Part shown: positions 32,773 to 41,929 of the stretch, one piece after another
Layout of the letters: every line of letters begins with the position of its first letter
Position numbering within the stretch: the stretch's first letter is position 1
NCBI GenBank assembly: GCA_017399035.1
Contig: JAFQEM010000007.1
Span: 1 to 64,000 of the forward strand
Length of the DNA: 64,000 nt
Direction of reading: 5' to 3'
Source of the DNA: Clostridia bacterium
GTDB taxonomy: Bacteria > Bacillota > Clostridia > Christensenellales > Borkfalkiaceae
Notes under the pieces: generated by a model
Told to the model about the DNA's origin: nothing
Databases searched by the model: none
What the model saw: only the letters and a program-made list of their open reading frames with translations
Translations under genes and position numbers: made by a program

Positions 32773-34077
32773 GTGAGCATAAGAAAAGGCAAACCTTATC
32801 CTTACGGTATACACGTTAAGGATATGAAAGAATTGTGCGCTGAAAGTCCTATAATTAAGATGCCTGCGCCCAAAAAAGTTTACATAAGTATGTCGCAACA
32901 TATCGGCGCGCCCGCTATTCCGGTGGTAAACGTTGGCGATAAGGTTACAAAAAGGCAACTTATAGGTAAAGAGAGCGGTATGATTTCCGCAAACGTTTTC
33001 TCTTCAATCTGCGGAACGGTTACCGCTATTGAAGACATTGTTACGGCAAGCGGATTAAAAATGAAACACGTGGTTATTGAAAACGACGGTAGAGATGAAG
33101 AAATCTTCTTTGACAACATTGCAGATTTTGAGCCTAAAACGATAATAGAGCGTATTCGTCTTGCAGGTATCGTTGGTTTAGGTGGCGCAGGTTTTCCCAC
33201 AGCGGTTAAACTTTCCCCCTCTACTAAACTTGACACGCTAGTCATAAACGGTGCAGAGTGTGAGCCTTACCTAAACTGCGACTACAGGCTGATGATTGAA
33301 AACACCGAAGATATTTATAGGGGTGTTAAATACGCCGCTATGGCGCTTGGAATAAAGAAAATAATTATCGGTATTGAGGCTAATAAGCCCAAAGCAATAG
33401 AGGCGTTTTCTAAATATGACGATATTGAAGTTGTTGTGCTTAAAAAACAATACCCTATGGGTAGCGAAAAACATCTAATTTATTGCACCACTGGTAAAAA
33501 AGTGCCCTGCGGTAAAATGCCTTTCGATGTGGGGTGTTGCGTTCAAAATATCAAAACAGTTATTGCAATAAAACACGCTATCGAAGACAACAAGGCTCTA
33601 TCTTCAACCGTGCTTACCGTGAGCGGTAAAGGTATAAAAACACCTATGAACTTGCGTATTCAAATAGGAACGCCACTTGAAGATATAATTGAGTTTTGCG
33701 GTGGACTTGTTGGCGAAACGGTTAAAATTATTTCAGGTGGCCCTATGATGGGTAAAGGAATGATAGGCACAAAATCTTTTACAAGAAAAACAAATTCGGG
33801 CTATCTTTTCCTTACGAAAGAAGAAACCAGCCTAGAAGAGCCAACCAACTGCATCAACTGCGGTGTATGCGCAAAAAATTGCCCTATGAGACTTATGCCT
33901 ATGTATATAGAGAGTTACGCGCTTAACGGTGATTACGCTAACGCAGAAAAATACGGCGCAATGAACTGTATTGAATGTGGCTCTTGCGCTTATAATTGCC
34001 CAGCAAAACGTTCGCTTGTTCAAAGCATTTCTTTGGCTAAAAATAAAATTAAGGAGATGAAAAAAAATGGCAGATAA
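32773..34077 (+). CDS. rnfC: Rnf complex subunit RnfC
   Basis: Peripheral NADH/flavin-binding subunit of the Na+ or H+ pumping ferredoxin:NAD+ oxidoreductase, 434 residues. It has an N-terminal biotinyl-lipoyl-like region (SQHIGAPAIPVVNVGDKVTK), then GLGGAGFPTAVKL and NGAECEPYLNCDYRLM as in the Nuo51-like NADH/FMN fold. Two 4Fe-4S motifs near the C-terminus are CINCGVCAKNCP and CIECGSCAYNCP. The start is GTG behind AAGGAG. It overlaps rnfD by 11 bases. Confidence 0.95.
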   Translation: MSIRKGKPYPYGIHVKDMKELCAESPIIKMPAPKKVYISMSQHIGAPAIPVVNVGDKVTKRQLIGKESGMISANVFSSICGTVTAIEDIVTASGLKMKHVVIENDGRDEEIFFDNIADFEPKTIIERIRLAGIVGLGGAGFPTAVKLSPSTKLDTLVINGAECEPYLNCDYRLMIENTEDIYRGVKYAAMALGIKKIIIGIEANKPKAIEAFSKYDDIEVVVLKKQYPMGSEKHLIYCTTGKKVPCGKMPFDVGCCVQNIKTVIAIKHAIEDNKALSSTVLTVSGKGIKTPMNLRIQIGTPLEDIIEFCGGLVGETVKIISGGPMMGKGMIGTKSFTRKTNSGYLFLTKEETSLEEPTNCINCGVCAKNCPMRLMPMYIESYALNGDYANAEKYGAMNCIECGSCAYNCPAKRSLVQSISLAKNKIKEMKKNGR

Positions 34078-35071
34078 ACTTTTAAAATTTTCTCATTCTC
34101 CACACGTTAGAGCGGTAAGAACCACCAAACAAATTATGATTCACGTTTGCATTGCTCTCTTACCTGCGTGCGTTATGGGTATTGTTTATTTTGGGTTAAA
34201 AGCCCTTTTACTTCTTGCCATATCACTTTTATCCGCCGTGGCAAGCGAATTTGTTTACGAACTAATTGTTGGCAAAAAGATTTGTCAAATTGCAAAAAAG
34301 TTTGACTTTACGTCTTGCGTAACGGGTTTACTAATAGGGCTTTCAATAGGTGTTCAAACCCCTTGGTACGTTCCTATTCTAGCAAGTGCGTTTGCAATTA
34401 TCGTGGTTAAAATGATTTTTGGCGGAACGGGTAAAAACTTGGTAAACCCCGCAGTTACGGGCAGAGTTTTTGCGTTTATGTCTTTCACGTCGCTTATGGC
34501 AAGCGGTTGGGTCGCTCCATCAATAGGTTCTTTGATAGGCGGTGCATCTCTTAACCCCACTACGGGCGCAACCACTTTGACCGATATATTTACAGGCGGT
34601 GCTCTTCCCTCGCTTTCTAACTGGGATTTACTTTTGGGAACAGGGCTTTCAGGTTGCATAGGTGAAACTTGTAAAGTTGCGCTAATTGTTGGCGGAATTT
34701 ACCTTGCGGTTATGGGAATTATAAACATAATTTATCCGATTATTTATATTGCAGTTGCAGGTCTTTTCACAGTATGCTTAAACGGTTTTGATTTTAACTA
34801 TTTCTTGCCGTCAATACTCTCTGGCGGACTTATGCTTGGTGCAATATTTATGGCAACCGATTACACTACAACGCCAAACACCACTCTCGGCAACGTTATT
34901 TATTTTACATTGCTAGGTTTAGTAACGGCAGGCTTAAGACAGGCTACTGGAATTGAAGTTGTATCTTTTGTAATTTTGCTTATGAACCTTTTTGTTCCAC
35001 TTATAGATAAGTTTATTATAAACAAACCTTTTGGTTACAATAAACCAAAAAAAGCAAAGGGGGTGCAATAA
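34067..35071 (+). CDS. rnfD: Rnf complex subunit RnfD
   Basis: Integral membrane subunit with covalently bound FMN, 334 residues and about nine to ten spans. The flavinylation site is the Thr in NPTTGATTLTD at about residue 167. Other landmarks are TGKNLVNPAVTGRVFAFM and the DYTTTPNT segment near 266. It overlaps rnfC and is followed three bases on by rnfG. With RnfG and RnfB it forms the transmembrane electron path. Confidence 0.95.
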   Translation: MADKLLKFSHSPHVRAVRTTKQIMIHVCIALLPACVMGIVYFGLKALLLLAISLLSAVASEFVYELIVGKKICQIAKKFDFTSCVTGLLIGLSIGVQTPWYVPILASAFAIIVVKMIFGGTGKNLVNPAVTGRVFAFMSFTSLMASGWVAPSIGSLIGGASLNPTTGATTLTDIFTGGALPSLSNWDLLLGTGLSGCIGETCKVALIVGGIYLAVMGIINIIYPIIYIAVAGLFTVCLNGFDFNYFLPSILSGGLMLGAIFMATDYTTTPNTTLGNVIYFTLLGLVTAGLRQATGIEVVSFVILLMNLFVPLIDKFIINKPFGYNKPKKAKGVQ

Positions 35072-35074
35072 ATT

Positions 35075-35695
35075 ATGTCAAAGTTTTTTAAGAGCGACTG
35101 GTTTAAGTGCATAACCGTGCTTTTGTTACTATCGGTAATTTTAGGCGGAACGCTTGCCTTTCTAAACGACTTACTTTACGTTTCACCAAAAGAGAGAACT
35201 CAAAGGGCAATAAAAAAGATTTACGGCGTGGAAGTTACGCTCAAAGACGAAGATATTCTTTTAGACGTTGATAACGGCGGTGAAGAAGAATCTAACGAAT
35301 TCGGCAGTATTCAAAAAATTTACAAAATAAACGACGACTTATTGTTTAAGTCAACGGGCGGTCAAGGTTACAAGAACGGCACTATTACCCTTTGGCTTAA
35401 AGTTGTTAAAACTAGCGATAATTACAAAATTGACAAAGTTGTGCTTGACGGTTATGAAAAACAAACGCTTATGAGTAAATTTTCACAAAGTTATTACGAT
35501 AAGTTTTTAATTGACGTAACGGATAGTTACAACAACGGAAACGGCATTTTCTTATTCTCACCAAAAGATGAAGTTAATAAGTTGCAAAACCCTATGACGG
35601 GCGCAACAAAGTCTGCAAACGCCGCTTGTAACGCAGTAAATACCGTAATTAAATATCTAACCGATAACAACTTTAACGTAGGAGGTAACGCATAA
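35075..35695 (+). CDS. rnfG: Rnf complex subunit RnfG
   Basis: FMN-binding subunit, 206 residues, with one N-terminal membrane anchor (ITVLLLLSVILGGTLAFL) and an extracytoplasmic FMN-binding domain. The flavin-acceptor Thr is in PMTGATKSANAACNAV near residue 177. FMN attachment needs an ApbE-type transferase, which is not in this window. The stop overlaps the rnfE start (TAATG). Confidence 0.94.
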   Translation: MSKFFKSDWFKCITVLLLLSVILGGTLAFLNDLLYVSPKERTQRAIKKIYGVEVTLKDEDILLDVDNGGEEESNEFGSIQKIYKINDDLLFKSTGGQGYKNGTITLWLKVVKTSDNYKIDKVVLDGYEKQTLMSKFSQSYYDKFLIDVTDSYNNGNGIFLFSPKDEVNKLQNPMTGATKSANAACNAVNTVIKYLTDNNFNVGGNA

Positions 35696-36360
35696 TGAAA
35701 ACAAACATCAAAAAGATTGCTACTGACGGCGTTATAACCAACAACCCTACGTTAAAATTAGTGCTTGGCACTTGCCCCACCCTTGCCCTTACCACTATGG
35801 CCATGAACGGAATAGGTATGGGACTTGCAGTTACGTTCGTGTTGATATGCAGTAACGTTCTAATTTCACTACTTCGCAAAATAATACCTAATCAAGTGCG
35901 CATACCTGCATTTGTTTTGATTATTGCAACTTTCGTTACTATCGTTAGGTTACTTCTAGACAAACTTCTGCCCGACCTTTATGAAAGTTTAGGGCTATAC
36001 TTACCGCTAATAGTTGTAAACTGCATTATACTTGCTAGAGCGGAAAGTTTTGCAAGTAAAAACGGCGTGTTTGCATCTGCTTTAGACGGATTGTTTATGG
36101 GCATAGGTTTTACGCTTGCGCTAACGCTTATGGGCGCAGTTAGAGAAGTTTTAGGTAGTGGTGCAATTTTCGGCGTTAAACTTTGGGATTTCCAAATAGG
36201 ATTTTTTGCATCAAGCGCAGGTGCATTTTTCACTTACGCCGTGTTTATTGCGTTATTTGCTTTCTTTTCTTCGTTGATATCAAAAGCAAAGCACAAGAAA
36301 GACGCACTTAAAGAGCGTGAAGAAAATGCAGTGCAACTTGAAAAAAAGGAGGTAGAATAA
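35695..36360 (+). CDS. rnfE: Rnf complex subunit RnfE
   Basis: Hydrophobic subunit of 221 residues with six spans, homologous to NqrD. Landmarks are NPTLKLVLGTCPTLALTT, RIPAFVLIIATFVTIV and LPLIVVNCIILARAESFA. The conserved Cys residues in the CPT and NC positions bind the shared intramembrane iron-sulfur cluster with RnfA. The tail is charged and Lys/Glu-rich. Confidence 0.95.
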   Translation: MKTNIKKIATDGVITNNPTLKLVLGTCPTLALTTMAMNGIGMGLAVTFVLICSNVLISLLRKIIPNQVRIPAFVLIIATFVTIVRLLLDKLLPDLYESLGLYLPLIVVNCIILARAESFASKNGVFASALDGLFMGIGFTLALTLMGAVREVLGSGAIFGVKLWDFQIGFFASSAGAFFTYAVFIALFAFFSSLISKAKHKKDALKEREENAVQLEKKEVE

Positions 36361-36361
36361 G

Positions 36362-36970
36362 ATGGCAGAATTTTTAATGATTATAGTTTCGGCTATGTTT
36401 ATCAATAACTTCGTAGTCGTTCAGTTTTTGGGAATTTGCCCCTTCCTTGGCGTTAGTAAAGATTTTAAGAGTGCTCTTGGTATGGGTCTTGCGGTTACTT
36501 TCGTTATGACACTTACTTGCCTTATAACTTACCCTATCTACACCTTTATTTTAGTTCCATTAGAGATTGAATTTATGGAAATTATCGTTTTCATTTTCGT
36601 TATTGCATCAATAGTTCAAATGATAGAAATGGCACTAAAAAAATTCTCACCCACTCTCTACAACGCAATGGGTATCTATTTACCCCTTATAACGACCAAC
36701 TGCGCGGTTTTGGGCGTTGCAGAACTCGTTATTGACAGCGAACAAATTGCATCTCTTATCGGTATTACCGCTAGCGGTATGAATATGGGTTTTGCAGTTC
36801 TTTACGGATTGTTTGCAGGGCTTGGCTTTACACTTGCAATAGTCGTTATGAGCGGTCTTCGTGAAAAGGTTGCAAGATTGCCTATTGCTAAATCTCTAAA
36901 AGGTTTCCCTATCGCAATGATAACCGCTTGCTTTATAGCAATGGCGTTTTACGTGTTTGCGCTTATATAG
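36362..36970 (+). CDS. rnfA: Rnf complex subunit RnfA
   Basis: Homologue of NqrE and of RnfE, 202 residues with six spans in inverted topology. It has INNFVVVQFLGICPFLGVSK, the ICP and TNC Cys residues (LPLITTNCAVLGVAEL), and AVLYGLFAGLGFTLAIVVMS. It starts one base after rnfE behind GGAGG, so translation is coupled. Confidence 0.95.
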   Translation: MAEFLMIIVSAMFINNFVVVQFLGICPFLGVSKDFKSALGMGLAVTFVMTLTCLITYPIYTFILVPLEIEFMEIIVFIFVIASIVQMIEMALKKFSPTLYNAMGIYLPLITTNCAVLGVAELVIDSEQIASLIGITASGMNMGFAVLYGLFAGLGFTLAIVVMSGLREKVARLPIAKSLKGFPIAMITACFIAMAFYVFALI

Positions 36971-36982
36971 GAGGAAAGAGTT

Positions 36983-37798
36983 ATGAATAATATTTTACTT
37001 TCTAATATCAACGTTGCTAAACTTTTTACCGTTATAGGTATCGTTGCAGTTATCGCTATTATTCTTGCCGCCCTAATAGTTTTAGTTTCTAAACTTTGTT
37101 TTGTTAAAGAAGATGAAAAGGTTAAAGAAGTTTCTGAACGCCTTGCAGGCGCAAACTGTGGTGGTTGCGGATATGCTGGTTGCGCCGATTATGCAAAAGC
37201 GCTTGCAGAAGGCAAAGCAGATTTGGGCGCGTGCGGTGCAACTTCTAACGAGGCAAAAGAAGAAATTGCTAAAATTTTAGGTATACCATTTTCTGCTACC
37301 GAACAAACTTTTGCCGTGGTTAAATGCGCAGGCGGAATAAACGCTAAAGATAAGTTTGATTACGTTGGAAACAAAGGTTGTGATGCTAGAATATCTTATA
37401 TGGGTGGAAATAAAATTTGCCCTGAAGGTTGTTTAGGTGATGGAACTTGCGTTGCCGTTTGCTCTGAAAACGGTATTAAAGTTATAAACGGCGTGGCTGT
37501 TGTAAACTCTATAATGTGCAAATCTTGCGGTGCTTGCGTTGTTAAATGCCCCAAAAAACTTATAGAACTTATACCCAAAAAGGCTAAAGTTTTTGTTGCT
37601 TGTTCAACCAAATGCCGTGGTAAAGACGTTATGACTGCTTGTTCGGTTGGTTGTATCGGCTGTGGATTATGCGCTAAAAACTGCCCCGAAAATGCAATTA
37701 CTATGGTTGATAATCTTGCGGTTATTGATTATTCAAAATGCACGGGTTGCAAAACTTGCGTGGATAAATGTCCAAGAAAAATTATTAGAGAACTTTAA
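36983..37798 (+). CDS. rnfB: Rnf complex subunit RnfB
   Basis: Ferredoxin-accepting subunit, 271 residues. An N-terminal membrane span at about 14-36 is followed by the Fe-S domain NCGGCGYAGC at about 55-64 and the paired Cys residues (CPEGCLGDGTC). Three 4Fe-4S motifs follow in the C-terminal half: CKSCGACVVKCP, CIGCGLCAKNCP and CTGCKTCVDKCP. It closes the rnfCDGEAB set. The complete set makes Rnf-driven ion pumping likely. Confidence 0.95.
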   Translation: MNNILLSNINVAKLFTVIGIVAVIAIILAALIVLVSKLCFVKEDEKVKEVSERLAGANCGGCGYAGCADYAKALAEGKADLGACGATSNEAKEEIAKILGIPFSATEQTFAVVKCAGGINAKDKFDYVGNKGCDARISYMGGNKICPEGCLGDGTCVAVCSENGIKVINGVAVVNSIMCKSCGACVVKCPKKLIELIPKKAKVFVACSTKCRGKDVMTACSVGCIGCGLCAKNCPENAITMVDNLAVIDYSKCTGCKTCVDKCPRKIIREL

Positions 37799-37813
37799 TA
37801 AAAAGCAAAATTT

Positions 37814-37843
37814 AAAGGGCTGTTCGTTGATGAACAGCCCTTT
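37814..37843 (+). terminator. Terminator of the rnf operon
   Basis: A 12-bp stem AAAGGGCTGTTC with exact complement and a 6-base loop, followed by ATTTATTTAA. It is also placed to serve the convergent ABC transporter gene. Confidence 0.8.
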
Positions 37844-37858
37844 ATTTATTTAACTAGA

Positions 37859-40855
37859 TTAAACAGCCCTTATGCTTTCAACGGGTGAACGGCGAGCCGC
37901 TTTTATTACGGGAACCGTGGTTGCTAAAAATGCAGTTACAACCGATATTGCAAAAATGATAAGCACGTTTATAAAACTGAAATTCAAGAAAGATATTTTA
38001 ATTACCGATTGAATTGCAAAATTATTTATAACCGAACAAAGTATTACGCTTGCAACGGTTGACAATATAAAACAGCAAGTGGTTATTATAAGCGCTTGAG
38101 TTATAAATATTTTGAAAACGTCTATTCCCCTTGCGCCAACCGCGCGTAAAACGCCTATTTCGTTCTTTTTGCTTTCAATGGCAACGGATATAAAGTTAAA
38201 CAACATCAAAGATGCAAACAACCCGCAAACTATACCTGCAATTAAAAACGCCGTATCAAGTTGGTCAAACGCATCTGCCATATCGTAAGAAGTTTGATAA
38301 ACCTGATTTTTCAAGGCGTAATTTACGCCGTAAGGACGACCCTTTAGCATATAATAAGTTTGGTCAAGATTATTTTGTGAAAGAGTTATAATCATTCCGT
38401 ACTTTTCATTTATCGTATCTGCAACGTATTGCGATTTATAAGCGGTTGCCTCGGTATTTTCTTTTGTATTAGTCCCGTTGGTCGGGAAAGGCAAATTAAA
38501 TTGCTCAAACGTTTGGTCGGATATAAAAAACTCATCTTCAATGGCAGTATTTTGCGCAATCACGTTATAGAACCCAACCACGGATAGTTCCGTGCAATCT
38601 TGGTCGTAAGCGCTTTTGATATAATACGTGGTGTTCATATCAAGTTTTCTGCCCGTAACCTGTTGATAGTCGCTAATTATAGTTTTATAAAGATATTCTC
38701 TATCTTCATAATTTTCTTTTTTAGCATATTTAGAATAAGATATAATAAACTCTGAATAGTTTTCTTTTAAACTTGCGTCAGATTCTATCTTGTCCAACAT
38801 ATCTTTTCCAAATTCGTAAATAAACTGTCTAACAGGTAGAATAATTTCGTCTTCGGATATACTAAAATCAACTTGATTACCACTTAAATCATAAAAGCGC
38901 ATAGCGTTGCGATAAAGATTTGTTGAACGTTCGGTAAACACTCTAGAAGTTTTTTCCCTTAAAACGTCGCCCAAAATTTTTATTCCGTCTATTTCCGCGC
39001 CATACAAAACGTCTTTGCCTATATTTACGTATTTATATTTATAATGTTCGTAAAAATCTGCCGAAACAAACGCAACGTTATGAAAACTGTATTTAATATA
39101 ATCTTCAAACTCTTTTGCAAGTTGACTGCGTTCATAATAATCTAAATCAGAATTTTCGTTATATAATTCTGAATATTTTTGTGGAATTTCACCAACGCTA
39201 TATACACCCACAACCTTAAATGCAAAATCATCAATATAAATGGTTTTACCTATAATCTCTTCAGGGGTTTGATAGTCCCCACCCGTTCCCTGCATACGGT
39301 TAGAATTTTTATATCTTCCGAACGTATATTCAGATATTGCTATCTCGCCGTAATTTTCAGGATAACGGCTGTTTTCCGTTAAAGGTGTAAAAGCATTTGC
39401 AGTTAAAAACTCTTGTCCGCAATCAGAAAAACCGCTCAACTCTTCTATATCGTAATACCAAGAATATTCACTTTTTACGCTAACGTATTTGAATTTTAGT
39501 TTTCTGCGCAGATAATTACCCGTGCTTAAACCCGTGTAATCGAACTGACCAAAATCTATTATGCCGGCAAAATTTAAGCCGTGAGAGTTGTTATTTAAAT
39601 TTTCTAAATCTTTCTTTGAATACGCACCTACAAGTTCTACGTTTTGCTCTCTCGTGATTTCTGTAGACGTATCTGCTCTCGTGCGAACACTTTGCATAAC
39701 TGCGTCGTAACGTTTTTCTAAAACGACGCTATCGTAATAAGAATTATGCATAGCCGTTGCTATTGAGTAATGTGGATTATACATCATTAGCGTTGACGTA
39801 AGCCCAAACAGCGTAAACGCAATCAACGACAAAAGAACGGTAAAAATTAGCCTTAACGGTTTAACTTTAAGCCCTGCGCAAGACATTGTTAAAGCGTATT
39901 TTAGCGGTAATCTTGACTTTATAAACTTTGCATCACTCTCAACGTATTCACTCTTAACTACCTTTGCAGTTTTTACAAATTCCGAACCACCGTCGTCAAT
40001 ACCTAGCGTTTTCTTTATTTCTACAGTTTGTTTTTTGCCTGCGGTTATAATTGTTTCACCACCGCTTTCACGCATGGTTTTTATAATTTTTTCAAAATCT
40101 GTTTGTGAAACTTTATCCCAGTTTTTAACGGTAATAGTTCCCCCTAAAAAGCGAACGTTTTCTAACGAGTTTTCAGTTTCGTTATTGCGAGATTTATCAG
40201 ATATAACTACGCCGTCAGAAAGTTCAATAATTCTATCCGCATACTTTTCGGCAAAATCTCTATCGTGAGAAACAACAATAACCAACTTGTTTTTAGACAA
40301 TTTTTTTAGTGTTTCAAATATTTGCTCACCCGTGTTTGAATCAAGCGCGCCTGTGGGTTCGTCTGCCATAATAATTTCAGGCTCTTTAATTAGCGCACGC
40401 GCTATTGCAACCCTTTGCCTTTGCCCGCCAGAGAGAGTGTTTGGTTTTCTTTTACCCACACCTTCAAGGTCAACGCTTTGCAAAATTTTCTCAACAGCCT
40501 CTTTATCGTTTGCTTTGTTTTGAAGTTGCAATGCAATAGCAATATTTTGCTCTACGGTAAATTCATTGAGCAAGTTGTATTCTTGAAATACAAAACCTAT
40601 AAAAGTGTTTCTGTAACTATCAAAATCCGAAGAAGAAAAGCCTTTGCTACTTTTACCATTGACTAAAATTTCGCCACTAGTTGGAACGTCTAATCCACCT
40701 ATAATATTGAGCAAGGTAGATTTACCCGAACCGCTACGCCCAAGCAAAAAGACCATACCCGTTTGGGGAAAGTCTATTGAAACACCGTCTAATGCGCGAA
40801 CTTCTACGCCACCTTTGGTTTTGTAAATTTTTACTAAATTGTTTAATGATAACAT
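37859..40855 (-). CDS. MacB-like ABC transporter, fused ATPase and FtsX permease
   Basis: A 998-residue fused exporter. Residues 1-225 are an ABC ATPase of the MacB/LolD type: Walker A GRSGSGKSTLLN at about 38, signature LSGGQRQRVAIARAL, Walker B IIMADEPTGALD, and the His switch VVSHDRD. A linker leads to membrane span 1 at about 335-355. A large extracytoplasmic domain of about 490 residues follows, then three C-terminal spans with the FtsX motif IGVLRAVGARGIDVFKIF. It likely works by mechanotransmission, as in peptide or lipoprotein efflux. No two-component regulator is adjacent, so antibiotic resistance is only one possibility. Confidence 0.85.
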   Translation of the reverse strand: MLSLNNLVKIYKTKGGVEVRALDGVSIDFPQTGMVFLLGRSGSGKSTLLNIIGGLDVPTSGEILVNGKSSKGFSSSDFDSYRNTFIGFVFQEYNLLNEFTVEQNIAIALQLQNKANDKEAVEKILQSVDLEGVGKRKPNTLSGGQRQRVAIARALIKEPEIIMADEPTGALDSNTGEQIFETLKKLSKNKLVIVVSHDRDFAEKYADRIIELSDGVVISDKSRNNETENSLENVRFLGGTITVKNWDKVSQTDFEKIIKTMRESGGETIITAGKKQTVEIKKTLGIDDGGSEFVKTAKVVKSEYVESDAKFIKSRLPLKYALTMSCAGLKVKPLRLIFTVLLSLIAFTLFGLTSTLMMYNPHYSIATAMHNSYYDSVVLEKRYDAVMQSVRTRADTSTEITREQNVELVGAYSKKDLENLNNNSHGLNFAGIIDFGQFDYTGLSTGNYLRRKLKFKYVSVKSEYSWYYDIEELSGFSDCGQEFLTANAFTPLTENSRYPENYGEIAISEYTFGRYKNSNRMQGTGGDYQTPEEIIGKTIYIDDFAFKVVGVYSVGEIPQKYSELYNENSDLDYYERSQLAKEFEDYIKYSFHNVAFVSADFYEHYKYKYVNIGKDVLYGAEIDGIKILGDVLREKTSRVFTERSTNLYRNAMRFYDLSGNQVDFSISEDEIILPVRQFIYEFGKDMLDKIESDASLKENYSEFIISYSKYAKKENYEDREYLYKTIISDYQQVTGRKLDMNTTYYIKSAYDQDCTELSVVGFYNVIAQNTAIEDEFFISDQTFEQFNLPFPTNGTNTKENTEATAYKSQYVADTINEKYGMIITLSQNNLDQTYYMLKGRPYGVNYALKNQVYQTSYDMADAFDQLDTAFLIAGIVCGLFASLMLFNFISVAIESKKNEIGVLRAVGARGIDVFKIFITQALIITTCCFILSTVASVILCSVINNFAIQSVIKISFLNFSFINVLIIFAISVVTAFLATTVPVIKAARRSPVESIRAV

Positions 40856-40885
40856 ATTGACCTACATAATAATTTCTACTTAAAT

Positions 40886-40914
40886 ATTATACACAACTAA
40901 CGCTTGTCCGTAAA
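40886..40914 (-). promoter_or_regulatory. Promoter of the ABC transporter gene
   Basis: On the minus strand TTTACG (40909-40914), a 17-base spacer and perfect TATAAT (40886-40891). Confidence 0.55.
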
Positions 40915-41050
40915 TATATAAATGAAACGTTTAATTGCGAAAAAGAAACTTATTTTAAAATATTTGTATATTTTATTATATATTATATCTATAATATCCG
41001 CAATACAAATTTACGCTTTTTTTGCAAATATTTCCATATATATAACAAAA

Positions 41051-41076
41051 AACTCTCAAACAATCAGTTGAGAGTT
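41051..41076 (-). terminator. Terminator of the housekeeping operon
   Basis: A 9-bp stem AACTCTCAA/TTGAGAGTT with an 8-base loop. On the minus strand it is followed by TTTTGTTATAT. It lies beyond the 146-bp repeats, placing those in the 3' UTR of the yfcE transcript. Confidence 0.75.
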
Positions 41077-41091
41077 AATTATTTTATTATT

Positions 41092-41388
41092 AACTTAAGA
41101 AGTTAAATGTTTTGCCTAACGCAAAACATTTGTAAGGCTTATGTCTTAATCAAAAACTTTGCAGTTTTTAGACTTCTATTTGAAACACGGCGAAGTTCCC
41201 GCCCCTTGTAAACAAAGCGTCAACTTCTTGTATTATAAACTTAAGAAGTTAAATGTTTTGCCTAACGCAAAACATTTGTAAGGCTTATGCCTTAATCAAA
41301 AACTTTGCAGTTTTTAGACTTCTATTTGAAACACGGCGAAGTTTTGCGTCATTGCAAGCAAACGCCCAACTTCTTGTATTATAAACTT
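41092..41388. repeat. Tandem 146-bp structured repeat, two copies
   Basis: Two units at 41092-41237 and 41238-41383 have a period of exactly 146, and a third copy starts (ATAAACTT) inside the end of yfcE. Each unit holds an outer AGAAGT/ACTTCT pair (41098-41103 with 41172-41177) and an 11-bp hairpin AAATGTTTTGC (41105-41131). A junction AAGGCTTAT and a 7-bp hairpin AAAAACT (41152-41169) follow. A last stem GAAGTT/AACTTC encloses TTGT/ACAA in unit 1 and TTGC/GCAA in unit 2. The last difference is compensatory. The 235 bases from 40856 to 41091 hold only AT-rich DNA, a promoter and the terminator. Confidence 0.85.
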
Positions 41389-41915
41389 GCGTTTTTTATT
41401 ACCTTTCCGTCTAAACCTTTTAGCGTCAACTTTTCGTCTTCAAGCAAAATATAACTTGACGGCGTGTCGTTTTTAGGTAGTGAAACTGAACCTGGGTTAG
41501 CGATTGTAGTTGCGCCCTGCTTTTCAATAAAACCCGTATGGAAATGCCCGTAAACAACTGCATCAAAGTGGGTTTGTGGCATTTTATCTTTATTAAAAAC
41601 GTGCCCGTGCGTGCAGAAAACAGTTTTTCCACCACTAACTATCACCAAGTCTTCTATAAACGAAAATTCAGATATAAGAGTGTCTACTTGACTGTCGCAA
41701 TTACCTTTTATAACAATAAGTTTTTGTTTTAGGGAATTTAAAATTTCTGCAACCTTCATAGGTGCGTAATCTTTTGGCAAAGGGTTTCTTGGTCCGTGGT
41801 TATAAATATCCCCAAGCAAAACAAGTTTATCTGCCTTTTCAAGTTCTAACAACTCTTTCAATTTTTCAGCGTAAAACGCCGAACCGTGCAAATCTGATGC
41901 TAATAAAAATTTCAT
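41379..41915 (-). CDS. yfcE: YfcE/MJ0936-type phosphodiesterase
   Basis: Metal-dependent phosphodiesterase of the small calcineurin-like family, 178 residues. Motifs in order are ASDLHGS, LLGDIYNHG, IKGNCDSQ, CTHGH and YGHFHTG, which supply the dimetal ligands, then NPGSVSLPK. The physiological substrate is unknown. The final codons (NASL, stop) lie at the edge of the 146-bp repeat. It is last in the asnA-tcdA run. Confidence 0.88.
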   Translation of the reverse strand: MKFLLASDLHGSAFYAEKLKELLELEKADKLVLLGDIYNHGPRNPLPKDYAPMKVAEILNSLKQKLIVIKGNCDSQVDTLISEFSFIEDLVIVSGGKTVFCTHGHVFNKDKMPQTHFDAVVYGHFHTGFIEKQGATTIANPGSVSLPKNDTPSSYILLEDEKLTLKGLDGKVIKNASL

Positions 41916-41929
41916 AATTATCCTTTATT

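Noticed and set aside
37859..40855. BceAB-type antibiotic-sensing transporter
   Set aside because: ATPase and permease are fused, the span number is four, and no sensor kinase/regulator pair is adjacent; MacB-like is the safer call.
41092..41388. CRISPR array
   Set aside because: The repeat is a single 146-bp duplication with internal hairpins, without short repeats and unique spacers, and no cas genes are near.
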